This document shows positions 16,875 through 27,236 of a DNA stretch of 64,000 nt, one piece after another. Every line of letters starts with the position of its first letter. Positions within the stretch are counted from its first letter, which is position 1. Source of the DNA: Nitrincola schmidtii (lineage in GTDB: Bacteria > Pseudomonadota > Gammaproteobacteria > Pseudomonadales > Balneatricaceae); the NCBI RefSeq assembly GCF_008973715.1, contig NZ_WBOL01000005.1:1-64000 (forward strand). The letters are read 5' to 3'. A program made the translations under genes and the position numbers. The notes under the pieces were generated by a model. It ran no database searches, was not told where the DNA came from, and worked only from the letters and a program-made list of their open reading frames with translations.

Positions 16875-17148
16875 CGTCGGAATCCAAAAAACGAAAAATT
16901 CTTAAAATACTCAGGCTGAGATAGCCGATCAGAGCTAATACTCCACCCATGATCATCAGGATTAACCCCAGCAGTGCAATTATCTCTGCAGTCATCGAGT
17001 CCATCATGGCAAACTGCGCGATGCTAATGGCCATCAGACCTAACATAAATATCGTAAAGCCAGTGACTAGCCAGATGAAGTTCTGTCTAGGATTGTCGGC
17101 TCGTTTATGTAAAACAGTGCGCAGTCGTTGCAGCTTAGATTTCATCAT
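16858..17148 (-). CDS. Small two-helix membrane protein (96 aa)
   Basis: This small inner-membrane protein has two hydrophobic helices (about 24-45 and 53-78) between a basic N-terminus and an acidic C-terminus (DSDDDKTP). Function is unknown. It begins 3 bp after the rlmA stop and overlaps the next gene, so it belongs to the dapE-rlmA transcription unit. The ATG is doubled (ATGATG). Confidence 0.75.
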   Translation of the reverse strand: MMKSKLQRLRTVLHKRADNPRQNFIWLVTGFTIFMLGLMAISIAQFAMMDSMTAEIIALLGLILMIMGGVLALIGYLSLSILRIFRFLDSDDDKTP

Positions 17149-17150
17149 TA

Positions 17151-19183
<2,033 letters not shown>

Positions 19184-19206
19184 CTAGTGTTAAATCAAAT
19201 TTGTGA

Positions 19207-20235
19207 TCAGTTGTGCTTATGCAATTCAGCATTGAGTTCAATGGCTGACTGATTGGTTTTCACTTCAATCTGACCGGTTTGCGAGTTGCGACGGAAAAGT
19301 AAGTCAGACTTACCTGCCAGTTCTCCAGCTTTAACCACCGACACCGTTTTGTTTTCATCCAGCAGGGTGACTTTAGAGCTGCCAGTGACATACAGACCTG
19401 CTTCAATGGTGCAGCGATCGCCTAATGGCAAGCCTAGTCCAGCATTAGCGCCGATCAAGCAGTTTTCACCAACAGAGATGACCACATTATTACCACCGGA
19501 GAGCGTACCCATGGTAGAGCAACCACCACCTAGGTCAGAGCCATTGCCAACCACAACACCTGCCGAGATACGGCCTTCTACCATGCTGACACCCAGAGTG
19601 CCGGCATTGAAGTTGATGAAGCCTTCATGCATAACAGTAGTGCCTTCACCTACATAAGCGCCTAAACGAATGCGTGACGCATCGCCAATACGAATACCTT
19701 CGGGTACGGCATAATTTGCCATTTTCGGGAATTTATCGACGCTATAAACTTCTAAAATGCGCCCTTGAGCACGAGCCAATAGCTGGCGCTTAGCCAGTTC
19801 GTTTACGGCAATGGCACCTTCTGAAGTCCAAGCGATATTCGGCAGTAAACCAAACATGCCGTTCAAGTTAAGGCCATGTGGCTTAGCTAAGCGATGCGAC
19901 AGCAAACTAAGTTTTAAGTAAACTTCAGCCGTGGTTTCAGGTTGTGCATCATTTTCTAAAATGCACAGTACCAATGGTTGCGGTGTGCCTTCAAGAATTT
20001 CAGTCAGTTCCGCTTGGTCTTCAGCATCGACTGACAAAAACGCCACTTCAAGTGCTTTAAGCTGGTTTTCCGCTAATTCAATAGTGCGATTTCCACCTTC
20101 ATATCCCACCTCTTTAGCAATGGCCTGAATAAGATTTTCAGGAGCATTCATTAACGGAGCGTGGTAGTAGACCTCTAACCATTGACCTGCTGCAGAGCGA
20201 GTGCCAATACCTAAACCAAATGCAAAATTACTCAT
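19207..20235 (-). CDS. dapD: Tetrahydrodipicolinate N-succinyltransferase DapD (long form)
   Basis: This 342-aa enzyme transfers succinate from succinyl-CoA to tetrahydrodipicolinate in the lysine/DAP pathway. The C-terminal half is a left-handed beta-helix of hexapeptide repeats (MVEGRISAGVVVGNGSDLGG and following). The length is that of the Pseudomonas-type long DapD, not the 274-aa enterobacterial form. Its start overlaps the end of the yffB gene by 8 bp. Confidence 0.95.
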   Translation of the reverse strand: MSNFAFGLGIGTRSAAGQWLEVYYHAPLMNAPENLIQAIAKEVGYEGGNRTIELAENQLKALEVAFLSVDAEDQAELTEILEGTPQPLVLCILENDAQPETTAEVYLKLSLLSHRLAKPHGLNLNGMFGLLPNIAWTSEGAIAVNELAKRQLLARAQGRILEVYSVDKFPKMANYAVPEGIRIGDASRIRLGAYVGEGTTVMHEGFINFNAGTLGVSMVEGRISAGVVVGNGSDLGGGCSTMGTLSGGNNVVISVGENCLIGANAGLGLPLGDRCTIEAGLYVTGSSKVTLLDENKTVSVVKAGELAGKSDLLFRRNSQTGQIEVKTNQSAIELNAELHKHN

Positions 20236-20608
20236 GGGTGACTCCGTTAATTAAATCGTTGTAAAGTGTTTCGTTGAAGCCCACCTCGCAAATGGAAGAT
20301 CCTTCTGGTAAAGAACCTTCTAATAGGGGGCGCTTGATAAGGGCAGGATACTGCAAAAGCAGTTCAGTTGCTTGAGAGTTAGGATTTTCTGCCATTTCAC
20401 GTTCTGCGTTCGATAATTGGCGCCACGTCGTGCCACGCTTGTTGATTAGCTTTTCTAATCCTAACTGCGATTGCCAACTTTCAATATCTGCCGCAGTCAG
20501 ACCATCTTTGCGAAAGTCATGAAAACGATAGTCAACCTGATGTGCATCCAGCCATTTTTTTGCTTTACGAACGGTGTCGCAATTACTGATACCGTAAAGT
20601 GTTAACAT
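20228..20608 (-). CDS. yffB: ArsC/Spx-family protein YffB
   Basis: This 126-aa thioredoxin-fold protein of the ArsC/Spx family begins with YGISNCDTVRKAKKWL, in which only one cysteine of the usual redox motif is present. In gammaproteobacteria this family member is very often encoded just before dapD or dapE, as here, but its biochemical role is unsettled. It overlaps dapD by 8 bp and follows dapC by 17 bp, so it is translated as part of the lysine operon. Confidence 0.88.
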   Translation of the reverse strand: MLTLYGISNCDTVRKAKKWLDAHQVDYRFHDFRKDGLTAADIESWQSQLGLEKLINKRGTTWRQLSNAEREMAENPNSQATELLLQYPALIKRPLLEGSLPEGSSICEVGFNETLYNDLINGVTHE

Positions 20609-20625
20609 GCTGCTTAGTAACCTGA

Positions 20626-21822
20626 TTAAAGAGATTCAATATAGGTGCGAATACGCTGAGCGGCTTCAACACATTCTTCTACGGTAGCCACTAAGGCCAT
20701 GCGGATATAGCCTGCTCCTGGCTGTTCTCCAGCCACTTCTCGTGCCAGATAACGACCGGGTAAAACCGTAAGGTTTTGTTGCGCTAACAGGCCGCGTGTA
20801 AAGGCTTCATCATCAATCGGAGTTTTGGCCCAAAGGTAGAAACTGGCTTCGGGTAAGTTAATCTGCATGACCGGTGATAAAATCTCGCTGACCGCCGCAA
20901 ACTTCTCTCGATAGAGATCGCGATTTTCCAGAACATGTGCTTCATCTTGCCATGCAGCGGTGGATGCAATCTGGTGTTGAACCGGCATAGAGCAACCGTG
21001 ATAGGTGCGGTATTTCAGGAAAGGCTGGATAAGTTTCGCATCTCCTGCGATAAAGCCTGAACGCATTCCAGGTAGGTTGGAACGCTTCGACAAGCTATGG
21101 AACACGACACAGTTGTGATAATCATGACGACCTATCGAGGCGCAGACTTCCAGCAAACCAACCGGTGGTTTAGATTCGTCTAAATAAATCTCGGAATAAC
21201 ATTCATCACTGGCAAGCACAAAGTCATATTGATCGGCTAAGGCAATCAACTTTTGGATGGTTGCGGCGTCGTGAACAGCTCCCGTAGGGTTGCCTGGCGA
21301 ACAGATAAAAAGTAACTGACATTTTTCCCAAACTTCTGAAGGTACGGCATCGTAGTCAGGGATAAAGCCATTTTCTTCAGTGCAATTTAGGTAGTAAGGT
21401 GTTGCACCGGCCAGGTAGGCAGCGCCTTCATAAATTTGATAGAAAGGGTTAGGCGATACGACTAGGGCATCGTCAGAACGGTTCACCAGTGCTTGAGTAA
21501 ACGCAAAAATAGCTTCTCGTGTTCCATTCACAGGCAATAGGTGTTGCTCAGGATCTAGACTTCCGACTTTCAGGTCAAAACGGCGTGTTGCCCAATCTGC
21601 TATGGCTTGACGTAACGTCAGGATGCCTTTCGTGGTCGGATAGTTAGATAATCCAGCAAGATTGTTGCGAACGGCATCGACGACCAGGGCAGGAGAGGCA
21701 TGTTTTGGCTCTCCGATACCGAGTGATATCGCATTAAGATGTTCAGCAGGTTTGATATCTCGCGTGAGTTCAGCAAGCTTTTCAAATGGGTAAGGGTGCA
21801 GCTTGTTTAGATCGTTGTTCAT
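20626..21822 (-). CDS. dapC: Succinyl-diaminopimelate aminotransferase DapC
   Basis: A 398-aa fold-type I PLP aminotransferase. The PLP lysine is in FHSLSKRSNLPGMRSG, and LFICSPGNPTGAV and ASDECYSEIY form the cofactor pocket. The context (yffB-dapD-dapE follow on the same strand) identifies it as the transaminase step of the succinylase lysine branch. A hairpin lies between it and upstream fumC, so dapC probably starts its own transcript. Confidence 0.93.
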   Translation of the reverse strand: MNNDLNKLHPYPFEKLAELTRDIKPAEHLNAISLGIGEPKHASPALVVDAVRNNLAGLSNYPTTKGILTLRQAIADWATRRFDLKVGSLDPEQHLLPVNGTREAIFAFTQALVNRSDDALVVSPNPFYQIYEGAAYLAGATPYYLNCTEENGFIPDYDAVPSEVWEKCQLLFICSPGNPTGAVHDAATIQKLIALADQYDFVLASDECYSEIYLDESKPPVGLLEVCASIGRHDYHNCVVFHSLSKRSNLPGMRSGFIAGDAKLIQPFLKYRTYHGCSMPVQHQIASTAAWQDEAHVLENRDLYREKFAAVSEILSPVMQINLPEASFYLWAKTPIDDEAFTRGLLAQQNLTVLPGRYLAREVAGEQPGAGYIRMALVATVEECVEAAQRIRTYIESL

Positions 21823-21838
21823 GCCGGTATCCTGTAAT

Positions 21839-21863
21839 AACCCCTGATAGATTCAGGGTTTGA
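21839..21863 (-). terminator. Hairpin between fumC and dapC
   Basis: On the minus strand, AACCCTGA and TCAGGGGTT pair around a short loop, with ATTAC following. The U-tract is poor, so it may be a weak terminator or attenuator between fumC and the dap operon. Confidence 0.45.
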
Positions 21864-21945
21864 CCTCTGCCAAATAGGGCAAGCAGTATACCCAATGCAG
21901 CGAGTTCAGCCAAATTCTGTTGTGGTTAAATGATAGGTGTCATGG

Positions 21946-23319
21946 CTAGTACGGCTGTGCCATGTGAGCCGGATTCATGAGTTCTTCAAGCTGCTCTCTG
22001 GGTATATCGGTCATTTCTACGGCAACATCAATAAGAATTCGACCGCTGGCATAGGCTTCTTTGGCAATTGCCGCGGCAGCATCATAGCCAATTAAGGGAT
22101 TGAGTGCGGTTACCAAAATAGGATTTTTGAGTAGTGCATCATGGATCCGTTGTTCATTAACGGTAAATCCTGCAATGGCTTTATCTGCTAAGGATGTTGC
22201 AGCATTCGCAAGTAATTGAAGGCTTTGTAATAGGTTGTAAGCGATTAAGGGCAGGGCTGTGTTCAATTGGAAGTTACCCCGTTGAGCACAGAAGGTGATG
22301 CTTGCGTCATTTCCTGTTATTTGAGCCACTGCCATAATGACCGCTTCAGGTATCACTGGATTCACCTTGCCAGGCATGATGGATGATCCTGGCTGAAGAA
22401 CAGGAAGGGTGATCTCGCCAATACCTGCATAAGGACCAGAGTTCATCCAGCGTAAATCTTCAGCAATTTTTAACAAAGCGGTTGCGGTTGTTTTTATTTC
22501 AGCAGACAGCGCCAAAGCGGTATCTTGACTAGCTTGGGCGGCGAAAGCACTCTCGGGCGAAGAGACATGATAAGTGGTCATGTTGCTGAGATGAGTACAA
22601 AAGCGCCGAGAAAAGCCCTTTGGAGCATTTAAGCCTGAACCTATCGCTGTGCCACCCTGGGGAAGTTTCATCAATTCAGGACGAATAAACTCAATGCGCT
22701 TTTTGGCTTGCTTGATCTGCACACCCCAAGCCATTATCTCATCTTCCATGCGCATGGGAACGGCATCCATCAGGTGTGTTCTACCTGTTTTAATAACTTC
22801 TGATACTTCAGCCGCCTTTCGGGTGCAGCAAGTGTGGAGATGTTGTAAAGCAGGAAGTAACTGGGTATCTAATTGGTGTAATGCACTTAAATGAATTGCG
22901 GTGGGAATAACATCGTTCGAACTTTGACTCAGGTTGATATGATCATTAGGGTGTAATTCCATACCTGTTTGTTGTTTGACAAGGGAAGCTAGCACCTCAT
23001 TGATATTCATATTCGTACTGGTGCCAGAGCCTGTCTGAAATACATCTACTGGAAATGCATCGCTTTCATAGTGGCTCTGTATTTGTTGGGCAGCACTGAT
23101 AATGGCATTCGCTTGTGCTGTGTTGAGCATACCGAGTTCAGCATTCGTTTGTGCTGCTGCAGACTTAATCTGAGCCAACGCGATAATGAAACTTTTCGGC
23201 ATCCTAAGATCACTTAGGGTAAAGTTTTCAACAGCACGTTGTGTTTGAGCACCATAAAGAGCCTTTTCAGGAACGCGAATTTCACCCAAGGTATCTTTTT
23301 CAGTGCGATAAGCTTTCAT
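21946..23319 (-). CDS. fumC: Class II fumarate hydratase FumC
   Basis: This 457-aa oxygen-stable fumarase of the aspartase/fumarase superfamily interconverts fumarate and malate in the citric acid cycle. It shows GSGTSTNMNINEV, the TGRTHLMDA motif and the superfamily signature GSSIMPGKVNPVIPE. Length and motifs fit FumC, not aspartase or argininosuccinate lyase. It is the upstream neighbour of dapC on the same strand, separated by about 120 bp that holds a hairpin. Confidence 0.94.
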   Translation of the reverse strand: MKAYRTEKDTLGEIRVPEKALYGAQTQRAVENFTLSDLRMPKSFIIALAQIKSAAAQTNAELGMLNTAQANAIISAAQQIQSHYESDAFPVDVFQTGSGTSTNMNINEVLASLVKQQTGMELHPNDHINLSQSSNDVIPTAIHLSALHQLDTQLLPALQHLHTCCTRKAAEVSEVIKTGRTHLMDAVPMRMEDEIMAWGVQIKQAKKRIEFIRPELMKLPQGGTAIGSGLNAPKGFSRRFCTHLSNMTTYHVSSPESAFAAQASQDTALALSAEIKTTATALLKIAEDLRWMNSGPYAGIGEITLPVLQPGSSIMPGKVNPVIPEAVIMAVAQITGNDASITFCAQRGNFQLNTALPLIAYNLLQSLQLLANAATSLADKAIAGFTVNEQRIHDALLKNPILVTALNPLIGYDAAAAIAKEAYASGRILIDVAVEMTDIPREQLEELMNPAHMAQPY

Positions 23320-23428
23320 AATCCAGTTCCTTAATCTCAGTCGACCTAAGTATACTAGTGGTTATGACAAGTTCCAGAAAAACCGGAATACAATTGTCTT
23401 TAAATAGATATGTTTTAAGGATTCGACG

Positions 23429-24412
23429 ATGAGTGTGCTTGCTAGCTGGCCTTCCTCCCACTTGTGCTTAACTGAAACTGAGCGTCAAACAGCTGTGTCA
23501 GCAGTTGCTGCTGCGTTTAGCTCTGCTCTGGAAAATCTGCAGGTGGATATAGGCTTTAAAGAAATGGTAGAGCAGATCTATGTCCCGATGGGAGCATGGA
23601 TAGCCCAGCATCAAAATCAAAAGCAGCAGCCTCTGGTATTAGGTATTAACGGAGCGCAGGGAGCGGGTAAATCGACCCTGTTTAACTTGCTTGAGGTTAC
23701 CCTAACCGAAGGTTTTGGCTTAAATGTTGTCGGTTTCTCAATCGATGATCTGTATAAGACACGTGCGGATCGAGCAAAGCTAGCAGAGCAAATACATCCC
23801 TTATTACTCACACGTGGCGTGCCTGGAACTCATGATATTGAGCTGGGGATTGATATCATTGATTCATTGCTTAAGGCTGATCAGCACAGCGTTACGTCGA
23901 TTCCGATCTTTGATAAATCGATCGATGATCGCTGCCCTGAGCATACTTGGCAAGAATGGGTTGGTAGACCTGATGTGATTGTTTTCGAAGGTTGGTGCGT
24001 AGGTGCAAACCCTCAGTTGGACGAGGCCTTGATCGAGCCTGTGAATGAACTTGAGAGAGTCGAAGACCCAGAAGGTGTTTGGCGTCAATACGCAAATCAA
24101 CAACTTAAAGAGAAATATGCAGAGTTGTTTGCTCGTTTAGATCTGTTACTCATGCTGCAAGTGCCGAGTATGCAGGCTGTTTTTGAGTGGCGATCACTGC
24201 AAGAAAAAAAGCTAGCTGAACGTATGCTGTATATTCACGATACCAAGCAGCCTAGCGATCATTTGCGCATCATGAATGAACAGCAAATCGTAAGGTTTAT
24301 ACAGCACTACGAGCGACTGACACGAGCCATGTTAGAGCAGATGCCTGATCAAGCGGATTTAGTATTAAGATTGAACGAAAACCACAAAATTGAAGAGATA
24401 CGTATTAACTAA
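23429..24412 (+). CDS. P-loop kinase, D-glycerate 3-kinase-like
   Basis: This 327-aa P-loop kinase is related to plant-type D-glycerate 3-kinase (GLYK) and yeast Tda10. It has the Walker A GINGAQGAGKSTLFN near 73, FSIDDLYKTRADR after it, and VFEGWCVG, all diagnostic of this family. The likely reaction is phosphorylation of D-glycerate to 3-phosphoglycerate, but substrates of bacterial members are rarely tested. An AAGGA ribosome site precedes the ATG. It is transcribed divergently from fumC and convergently to the lipoprotein gene. Confidence 0.82.
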   Translation: MSVLASWPSSHLCLTETERQTAVSAVAAAFSSALENLQVDIGFKEMVEQIYVPMGAWIAQHQNQKQQPLVLGINGAQGAGKSTLFNLLEVTLTEGFGLNVVGFSIDDLYKTRADRAKLAEQIHPLLLTRGVPGTHDIELGIDIIDSLLKADQHSVTSIPIFDKSIDDRCPEHTWQEWVGRPDVIVFEGWCVGANPQLDEALIEPVNELERVEDPEGVWRQYANQQLKEKYAELFARLDLLLMLQVPSMQAVFEWRSLQEKKLAERMLYIHDTKQPSDHLRIMNEQQIVRFIQHYERLTRAMLEQMPDQADLVLRLNENHKIEEIRIN

Positions 24413-24438
24413 GAATTTGAATTAACAGGTAAATTAGT

Positions 24439-25179
24439 TTAGATCGGAAACAGTGTTGCCGTTGCGACACTGATAACAACTTTGTTAATACTGCGGTTAT
24501 TTTTATCCGATACGATTCTTGCCATCATATCTTGATGTGCAATCAGTTTACCAAAGAGGCGTTCAAAGCTTAAGTTTTGTACGCCTCTGTCTGTTACGCC
24601 ATTACTGAGCAGGAAGAGTTGGCCACGGCTGTCTTTACGATTACTTAATCGCCAAACGATGATCTCTATATTTCTAGCACTGTTGTACAGGCGTTGTTGA
24701 TTTAGATCATTCAACATAAAAAATTCATCACGGTATTCGTAAGAAGCGTGGATCATTCCAGCGACGCCTATCATAAAAGCAAATACTCTATCTCCTTGAA
24801 ATGTTTCATCAAAGGCTAGAGGAATCGCATCAACACCGTATCGATAATAAACTTCTGAATGGCTTAATTGTCTTGGTGAATCAAAGATCTGCTGCAAACG
24901 CATCTCGATGGTGGTGCCAGCTGGCGCTTTGCTTAACTCACGTGGGTTGCGATGGTAGAGTTTAGTGGTCAATTCTTTAAGTAACTCTGTGGTGATTTCA
25001 ACATGGGCATCTGCGACTAAATCCACATCGCTCTTAGCCAAATTTTTAATGCGAAAAGGACGATCACTGGAGGATTGGGATAGGCAACCCATCAATAAGC
25101 TTGTGATCAAAATTAGCACAAATAACCTGATACATTGCAGGTGTTTATCCTTAATAAGCCGGATGAGTAATCCAAACAC
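24439..25179 (-). CDS. Putative lipoprotein of unknown function
   Basis: A protein of about 246 aa whose N-terminus is a signal peptide ending in the lipobox LLMGC, so it should be lipid-anchored. The remainder is a soluble domain (HSEVYYRYGVDAIPLAFDET, FMIGVAGMIHASYEYRDEF) that I do not recognise. The start is uncertain: TTG at 25185 or GTG at 25179. I favour the GTG because AGGA lies nine bases upstream. The 65-bp gap to pdxH holds both divergent promoters. Confidence 0.75.
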   Translation of the reverse strand: MFGLLIRLIKDKHLQCIRLFVLILITSLLMGCLSQSSSDRPFRIKNLAKSDVDLVADAHVEITTELLKELTTKLYHRNPRELSKAPAGTTIEMRLQQIFDSPRQLSHSEVYYRYGVDAIPLAFDETFQGDRVFAFMIGVAGMIHASYEYRDEFFMLNDLNQQRLYNSARNIEIIVWRLSNRKDSRGQLFLLSNGVTDRGVQNLSFERLFGKLIAHQDMMARIVSDKNNRSINKVVISVATATLFPI

Positions 25180-25250
25180 GGGCAAGAGTCCTATCTTAAG
25201 AGATCATTTTTTCGATATAGTAGCTGCATTATAACAACTGGAGACAGTCC

Positions 25251-25901
25251 ATGAGTCAAGATAAAGTCGATCTCAAGTCATTAAGACGCGAGTATGTGGT
25301 AGGCGATTTGAACCGTGAAGATTTAAAAGCTGATCCCATTGAACAATTTGGTGTGTGGTTTAATCAAGCGTTAGAAGCCTATGCGGATGAAGCAACCGCG
25401 ATGACTTTAGCCACTGCTGACTCCGAAGGTATGCCCTCTGCTCGTGTTGTGCTGTTAAAGCAGTATGATGCAGATGGGTTTAGCTGGTTCACTGACTATC
25501 GCAGTGAAAAAGGTCAGCAACTTGAACACAACCCGAAAGCGGAATTGTTATTTTATTGGCCTGATTTTTCCCGTCAGATACGTATTCGGGGTTTGGTCGA
25601 AAAACTTCCGGCTGAAGAAGGTCAGCTATATTTCAGCCAGCGTCCTGTCGGTAGTCGTTTGAGTGCTGCGTCCTCTTGTCAAAGTCATCCAGTTGAGTCG
25701 CGAGAAGTGCTGGAAAAAACCATTGAATCATTAAAAGCTCAATATCCCGATGGCAATATCGAATGTCCCCCTAATTGGGGTGGCTATCGTTTAATACCTC
25801 AGCGTTTTGAGTTTTGGCAAGGGCGTCCAAGTCGATTACATGACCGCTTTGTATTTCAGCTTTCGGATGGTCAGTGGACCATTCAGCGATTACAGCCTTA
25901 A
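25251..25901 (+). CDS. pdxH: Pyridoxamine 5'-phosphate oxidase PdxH
   Basis: This 216-aa FMN flavoprotein oxidises pyridoxine/pyridoxamine 5'-phosphate to PLP, the last step of vitamin B6 synthesis and salvage. Family motifs: RVVLLKQYDADGFSWFTDY, then QIRIRGLVEKL, and the C-terminal PNWGGYRLIPQRFEFWQGR and LHDRFVF. A GGAG ribosome site precedes the ATG. The length is typical. Confidence 0.96.
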   Translation: MSQDKVDLKSLRREYVVGDLNREDLKADPIEQFGVWFNQALEAYADEATAMTLATADSEGMPSARVVLLKQYDADGFSWFTDYRSEKGQQLEHNPKAELLFYWPDFSRQIRIRGLVEKLPAEEGQLYFSQRPVGSRLSAASSCQSHPVESREVLEKTIESLKAQYPDGNIECPPNWGGYRLIPQRFEFWQGRPSRLHDRFVFQLSDGQWTIQRLQP

Positions 25902-25934
25902 CCCTCACGTAGAATCCGCTCAACGCGTTTAGCT

Positions 25935-25986
25935 AAGGTTTCCTACGCTCGATATTGACGATCATATCCAGTGCTTAGGAAACCTT
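25935..25986. repeat. Inverted repeat between pdxH and the convergent small gene
   Basis: An 11-bp perfect inverted repeat (AAGGTTTCCTA at 25935-25945; TAGGAAACCTT at 25976-25986) encloses an inner GATAT/ATATC hairpin. The right arm includes the stop codon of the 95-aa gene. It is followed by TTTT on the plus strand, so it may terminate pdxH transcription. Confidence 0.5.
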
Positions 25987-26235
25987 TTCGCGCCATTGCA
26001 ACTCACCTATCTGCACATTTAACCAATCAAAACCTATGCGTTTAGCTACCGCTGCTGCGCCATCCAAACTTTTGAACTCTCTTTCTGTATTTGAACGTTG
26101 AAGATTCAGCGTTAGCACCTCTTTGTCTCGGGTAATGAACTTCAACGTCCATCCACGTGACATGGCGATTGGAGTTGCCTGGCAAGACTCGAATACACCC
26201 GCTTTAAAAAGCAGCCTTATTTCCTTCTCTTGCAT
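25975..26235 (-). CDS. Small hypothetical protein (86 aa)
   Basis: A small soluble protein with no recognised family. Features seen: RLLFKAGVFESCQATPI and FKSLDGAAAVAKRIGFDWL, the latter resembling a short helical wing. The frame opens at 26262, but the ATG at 26235 lies eight bases after an AGG of a GAGGAA site and is preferred (the ATG at 26241 touches that site). The upstream region is markedly AT-rich, unlike the surrounding genes. Confidence 0.65.
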   Translation of the reverse strand: MQEKEIRLLFKAGVFESCQATPIAMSRGWTLKFITRDKEVLTLNLQRSNTEREFKSLDGAAAVAKRIGFDWLNVQIGELQWREKVS

Positions 26236-26586
26236 CTTCATTTCCTCATTTAGATTAATCATTTATTTGTTATGATAATTATAAAATAGAAAATGATATA
26301 TCGCAAATAAATATTGCAATTTTTAGTTGTGTAAGTTATTGAAATTTATGGATTTTATAAATATTTTTTCAGTTCATGGGTTTTTTCTGAGATGGTATGT
26401 AAGCTATTGATATATATGTATTTAAATGAATATCGAGGAATTGGCTTTTTAGAAGAAATTGCTATAAAAAGACGATAAGGAGTAATCAAAAAGCACTTTT
26501 TGAATGATTCAAAAGTTATTTTTGATTTTTCTAAAAGATTTGCTGAAAAAGTGCGGTCTAGGGTGAGGATTTGATGGAAGGAAGAA
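26236..26586. other. AT-rich non-coding block with nested inverted repeats
   Basis: About 350 bp without a convincing gene and far richer in A/T than its surroundings. It holds a 9-bp inverted repeat (GCACTTTTT at 26493-26501, AAAAAGTGC at 26546-26554) and, inside it, a TTTTGAAT-G-ATTCAAAA palindrome (about 26498-26514). Two 20-codon frames (26417, 26503) lack properly placed ribosome sites. The block may be regulatory, an sRNA locus, or remnant DNA. Confidence 0.5.
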
Positions 26587-26613
26587 AGGGCATCAAGTCA
26601 ATGATGCCCTGGG
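26587..26613 (-). terminator. Terminator after the 66-aa gene
   Basis: GGGCATCA/TGATGCCC with a six-base loop; on the minus strand it is followed by TTTCTTCC. It lies just downstream of the stop of the small gene at 26624. Confidence 0.7.
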
Positions 26614-26623
26614 TTTAGCGTGA

Positions 26624-26824
26624 TTAGTTTGACTTGGCTGCGTTGATGCGTGCTTCTAAAGCCTGTTCGATCGCTTCAAGTTTCTTCTTGGTGAGCGCGA
26701 CTGCTTGATCAGTTTCATCTAACTCAGGTGAGAACTTGATCATGTCCAAGACTTCTACCATGAAGGTTTCTTCGTTCATCTTAATGACTTCTTCAGCTGT
26801 CCAACGTTTAAATCGATTGGCCAT
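26624..26824 (-). CDS. Small conserved-looking hypothetical protein (66 aa)
   Basis: This 66-aa soluble protein is predicted to be almost entirely helical, with two charged helices (RWTAEEVIKMNEETFMVEVL and the C-terminal KKKLEAIEQALEARINA). A very strong AAGGAG ribosome site precedes the ATG and an intrinsic terminator follows, so it is a real monocistronic gene. I do not recognise a family. The C-terminal coiled-coil character suggests a protein-binding role. Confidence 0.75.
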   Translation of the reverse strand: MANRFKRWTAEEVIKMNEETFMVEVLDMIKFSPELDETDQAVALTKKKLEAIEQALEARINAAKSN

Positions 26825-26938
26825 GTGGATCTCCTTAGGCTAAAACTAATGGGGTCACTTTAAGTTTAGTGTTACATGGCCTAGGTTTACCAGTAACCTT
26901 TGTATTAATTCCATTGCTTGATCTGACCGACATAAAAG

Positions 26939-26980
26939 TTGAGCTACATCAATATTCCGCAATACATATGCGGGTAATCT
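26939..26980 (+). promoter_or_regulatory. FNR/ANR-type promoter for the 44-aa membrane protein
   Basis: TTGAGCTACATCAA (26939-26952) matches the FNR consensus at nine of ten specified bases. Its centre is 29.5 bp before the first base of TAATCT (26975-26980), exactly the spacing of class II FNR promoters (operator at -41.5). The predicted start is near 26987, giving a short leader before the ATG at 27010. Confidence 0.5.
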
Positions 26981-27009
26981 AGACTCACTAATTTAGGGGG
27001 AGAAACAAG

Positions 27010-27144
27010 ATGTTTGGTATAGATACTCACAGTATGGAAGTATTGCTTCCAAGTATGATTGGCATCATCGCTATTACTGCGGTAATGGTATGGACTGGGT
27101 TTAAGCTACGTTCGCTGATGAACGAAGATCCAAAAAAGAAGTAA
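27010..27144 (+). CDS. Small single-pass membrane protein (44 aa)
   Basis: A 44-codon gene starting MFGIDTHSMEVLLPSMIG, with one hydrophobic helix (about 11-30) and a polar, basic C-terminus ending in PKKK. GGGGGAG lies seven bases before the ATG. A candidate FNR-type promoter precedes it and an intrinsic terminator follows, so it forms a complete small transcription unit. No family is recognised; size and topology resemble small accessory subunits of membrane complexes such as terminal oxidases, but no such genes are nearby. Confidence 0.7.
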   Translation: MFGIDTHSMEVLLPSMIGIIAITAVMVWTGFKLRSLMNEDPKKK

Positions 27145-27194
27145 ATTGGATAAAGCCATATCTGGTTCGTTCGATCTATGTTCTAACACCATGT

Positions 27195-27236
27195 AAAACC
27201 TGCTAATAGTAATACTATCAGCAGGTTTTGTTTTTT
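27195..27236. terminator. Bidirectional intrinsic terminator
   Basis: The stem AAAACCTGCT / AGCAGGTTTT with an inner AATAGTAATACTATC loop is followed by GTTTTTT. It separates the 44-aa gene (plus) from valS (minus, stop at 27235). Confidence 0.88.

Noticed and set aside
26417-26479. 20-codon frame in the AT-rich block followed by AAGGAG
   Set aside because: No ribosome site before its ATG, no recognisable product, and the AAGGAG behind it is followed by no start codon at a useful distance.
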